Below, one piece after another: positions 61,134 through 64,000 of a stretch of 64,000 nt of DNA. Made by a program: the position numbers and the translations under genes. The stretch comes from Struthio camelus. Lineage: Eukaryota; Chordata; Aves; Struthioniformes; Struthionidae. Location of the stretch: positions 40,417,088 to 40,481,087 of the forward strand of contig NC_090945.1 in NCBI RefSeq assembly GCF_040807025.1, in the 5' to 3' direction. The notes beneath the pieces were generated by a model, which worked only from the letters and a program-made list of their open reading frames with translations, was not told where the DNA came from and did no database searches. Numbering within the stretch: the first letter of the stretch is position 1; every line of letters starts with the position of its first letter.

Positions 61134-64000
61134 AAATCTCAGCCTAGTCCATTTAGAACCATGAATGGAGATCTAAGATTTAAGGGAATGCCTCAGTTCC
61201 TCACAGAGAGCAACAGTCTATGGGCAACTACTATAGGAAAGGTAAGATATTAACTTTTTTCTCCAGGAGCACAATGTTTTTATGACAAGACGAGTTTAAT
61301 AGCTTTTGAAGAATTTATGCTCACTGAGGCAGTGAAAGCAAGATGTATCACATGGAAGTGCTGGTCAGATTTAAGCAGATTTTAAGTAGAGACAAGGCTA
61401 ACAATAACTTCTTTGGTAGCTCATCTCAGAAAAAGAATACAAACAAGATTGGCAAGGACTTGAGTCTGTCTCCCCATTGATGTGGAGAGCCATAGCTGCC
61501 AAGTCAAGAGGAAAAAAAGGCAAATATTGCGGTCCATTTACATTCCAGGACCCTTGATTGAGAATATTTTTTTTTCTTTTTCTTTTTTTTCCCCTTCTTT
61601 TCTCTGCTTTTATTCCCTTCCCCCCCACCTTCCTGTCTAAATCATATCCCAGTCAGAATTCAAACTCATTCAGGAGATTTCAAAAACTCATCTCACTTCT
61701 GAGTTGAATTCACTGCTGGTACATATGAGTGCTGCAACTCTGTCCCAAAGCAAGGTCAAGGTCAAAAAGCCTAGTTCTGTGTAACTTTCCACTGGGACAG
61801 AGGAAGGAAGCAGCATTTTCAGAGCCAGGCCTCATCTCTTACTCAGCAGCACCGTCTCCTAGCAGGTCTTGCTGGGAAACTTCTGGATGAAAAGAGCAGG
61901 AGCTGCTGTCCTTCCACATGCTTGCAGTGTTGTCAGAGCAGGCCTAAGTGTGGGTCAGGTCTAAGAGCTGTGTCAATCAAAGTGAAATGCAGCTCGTATC
62001 TGAACTGACTAATCAGATAGACATCAATGGCTTGCTTTAGGAAAAAAGTACATTTTAAAAATAATTTATCTTTTATGTGGGCTAATTTCTGGTTAATCTA
62101 ATAAAAGGTTTTGGCTACACTTCTTTACACATATATTTGCATTTCTTTATTTACTACCCTGAATGAGTTTGAAAAACTACTGTTTTGAAAGACAAGAAAA
62201 ATAATACCCTCCCTTTTAAATAAGCTGCCAATAGTATTCCATAATTAGAGCTCAAAATCCTGGTCCACTTGAACTAAAAAGGAATTTTTTTCATTACCTG
62301 TGGCTGAGCAAGGGGTGGCCACGCTTTTAAACTACTCAGCGGGTCTCTTCTTTGTTTGGTTTGTTAGGAAAGTTCACTGAAGCATCTCGAGATAATGGTA
62401 ACATGTCATATGTGGCAATTTATAGACATCTCAGTTATATAGAGCTTTTTCATTGTTTGTAAATCACAATGAGTTATCTCAAGATTTCTATGTTTTACTT
62501 GGATCTATAGCTCCGTAAAACTGCAAGCCATTTTCCTGGTTAAAGGAAAATGTATTAGTTCATTTTTGTCTTTACTAAACTAAGTTAAGCATTGTTACAG
62601 TGTCTTAAATCCATTTCATGCAAAAGGCGCTTTTCCCAGTGCATGAAGTATATTTAAGAGGACTTGAAAAAAAGGAAGTATCCCAGGCCTTCCATTTTTG
62701 GTGTGACTAATCTAGGTACTGATCTGAAAATTCAGAGAGTCTCCTGATTATTATACTCACGAAAGTTAGCCAAAAATTTTAAGACAAGAAAGGAGAGAAC
62801 AGGCCTCAAGTATAATGCTAGAACTGTGAACCTGATGCAGATTCCATTTTATTAAACTATTATGAAAAGAGAGGAAAAGAGGAATGTGAAATTCTAGAAA
62901 GGTCACTTGAATTTCAGTACCCAGGTAAAGGGCATAACATTTGTTTCATCAGACTGTAGTATACACCTAAAAGATGATTGTATACACCTAGAAGAAGCCT
63001 ATGATATGGACTTGTTAAAACACACTGAGTCAACTAGATCTCCTTTCTTTCATTGACTGAGCATCTAGCCTATTCTGTAAGTGCATAAAGTAGGTGTGAA
63101 ATAAATTGGCTTTAGTAAGGCTGTACTTTCTTACCTATCTCAGCATAAGCAAATGAGGAAATGTGGTCCAGTTGGAACCTTATTAGTACTAACTTAACTT
63201 CCTTATCATTGGCTCTTAGCTCAACATAATTCTGGAATTTGTTCCCTCTCCCATAGACAGCATTCCAAATGCCCAGTGCGCTTCAAAATCCAATCACCAT
63301 TCAACTAGGAAGGTCTCCCTTGATTGCTGGTTTAAACATCTAACACATGCGCTGTTAAGTCATTTCCTTTATGCCAGTTGTTTACAATTTTTATTATTTA
63401 AAGTTCTTAATTCAAATCAAGCCTTTACTGAGTCCACCCAGGCGGTTTGTAACCTAGTCCCCTAGACCAGCAATGAGTGTAAGAGCCCTCATCTTTGAGG
63501 GCTATGTGAGAGTCCGCCATGCTTTGTGTCCTGGCCTTTGTATTAGTGGAGAGAAGGAGAATCAGTGAGGGGAATTAGACTGGGTCATTAAAATTAGATT
63601 ACTGTGGGTCCTGAGAGACTAGACTGGGACATTCCAGAATAGTTCAGCAGGAATACTAGTGGGAGCATAGTGACTAAAGTAGGGACTATGGCAAAGACAG
63701 CTTGGGTAGCAGACCAGATCCAGCTAATCTGGGGGTAGTTTAGGCAGGGCCTAGCTAGGGAGTGGAGAGGAATAACATCTGACTGAGATTTGGAGATGCA
63801 GAAATAGCTACAAAGACTGAAAATGGCTCTGGACAGCTGCCATATTTGCCTTACATCTTACTGTGGCATTGCAAAGAAGAACCATAGCGAAATATTCAGG
63901 ACAAAGTTGAATGGCAGCAAAATGTTGCCGATGATCTGTCTTCCTGTGTCTCATTGGTAATACACAAATTCAAAGGTATAACTGCAGCACTAATACTATG
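61134..64000. other. Right-hand flank, nothing recognised beyond simple repeats
   Basis: AT-rich sequence with a T/C-rich (polypyrimidine) tract at about 61567-61635. The last 600 bp are slightly richer in G and contain a short perfect hairpin, CCCTCA-TCTT-TGAGGG, near 63486. No exon was recognised. Confidence 0.5.
61567..61635. repeat. Polypyrimidine (T/C) tract
   Basis: Nearly 70 bp of almost pure T and C on the plus strand, including runs of 7-9 T and of 4-8 C. Such mirror-like tracts can form triplex DNA and are length-variable. Confidence 0.75.

Noticed and set aside
1..64000. CRISPR arrays, operons, phage or defence genes, tRNA or rRNA genes
   Set aside because: No regularly spaced repeats, clustered open frames or cloverleaf sequences were seen; the window is vertebrate nuclear DNA.

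Overview
The window is vertebrate genomic DNA, most likely avian or at least sauropsid. It is AT-rich and repeat-poor, with one strong CpG island at about 29.86-31.99 kb. Its few interspersed repeats are decayed CR1 LINE relics and one well-preserved endogenous-retrovirus solo LTR of an ERVL-like type. Nothing prokaryotic, plasmid-like or phage-like was seen.

The only protein-coding gene I can identify is PDGFC (platelet-derived growth factor C), on the minus strand. Its first coding exon (30059-30176) encodes the signal peptide and the start of the mature chain. The exon ends in a consensus splice donor, and its 5' UTR lies in the CpG island. Positions 1-30058 are the 5' part of intron 1. 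Exon 2, which begins the CUB domain, was not found, so the intron is longer than 30 kb and continues off the left edge.

The 5' UTR carries two upstream ATGs 8 nt apart. One opens a self-contained 29-codon uORF (30246-30335) whose reading frame seems to be shared with human PDGFC. The other opens a 64-codon uORF that runs over the PDGFC start codon. The CpG island also holds G-rich tracts and perfect GC-rich tandem duplications.

From about 32 kb to 64 kb is the region upstream of PDGFC. In other vertebrates the next gene in this direction is GLRB, but no GLRB exon was recognised. This region holds a minus-strand CR1 relic at 33.87-34.83 kb split by an AT-rich microsatellite, and a plus-strand CR1 relic with a readable reverse-transcriptase remnant at 42.9-43.34 kb. 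It also holds an isolated GC-rich block with a CCCAGG minisatellite at 45.06-45.41 kb, a possible third CR1 relic at 46.6-46.86 kb, and a 699-bp solo LTR with an intact 5-bp target-site duplication at 60.43-61.13 kb. The rest is unannotated single-copy-looking DNA with short simple repeats.

Most long open frames are chance or GC-driven. No undescribed multi-gene system is visible. The observations most worth checking are the PDGFC uORF pair, the isolated GC-rich block at 45 kb, a cysteine-rich open frame at 57.8-58.2 kb and the intact solo LTR.
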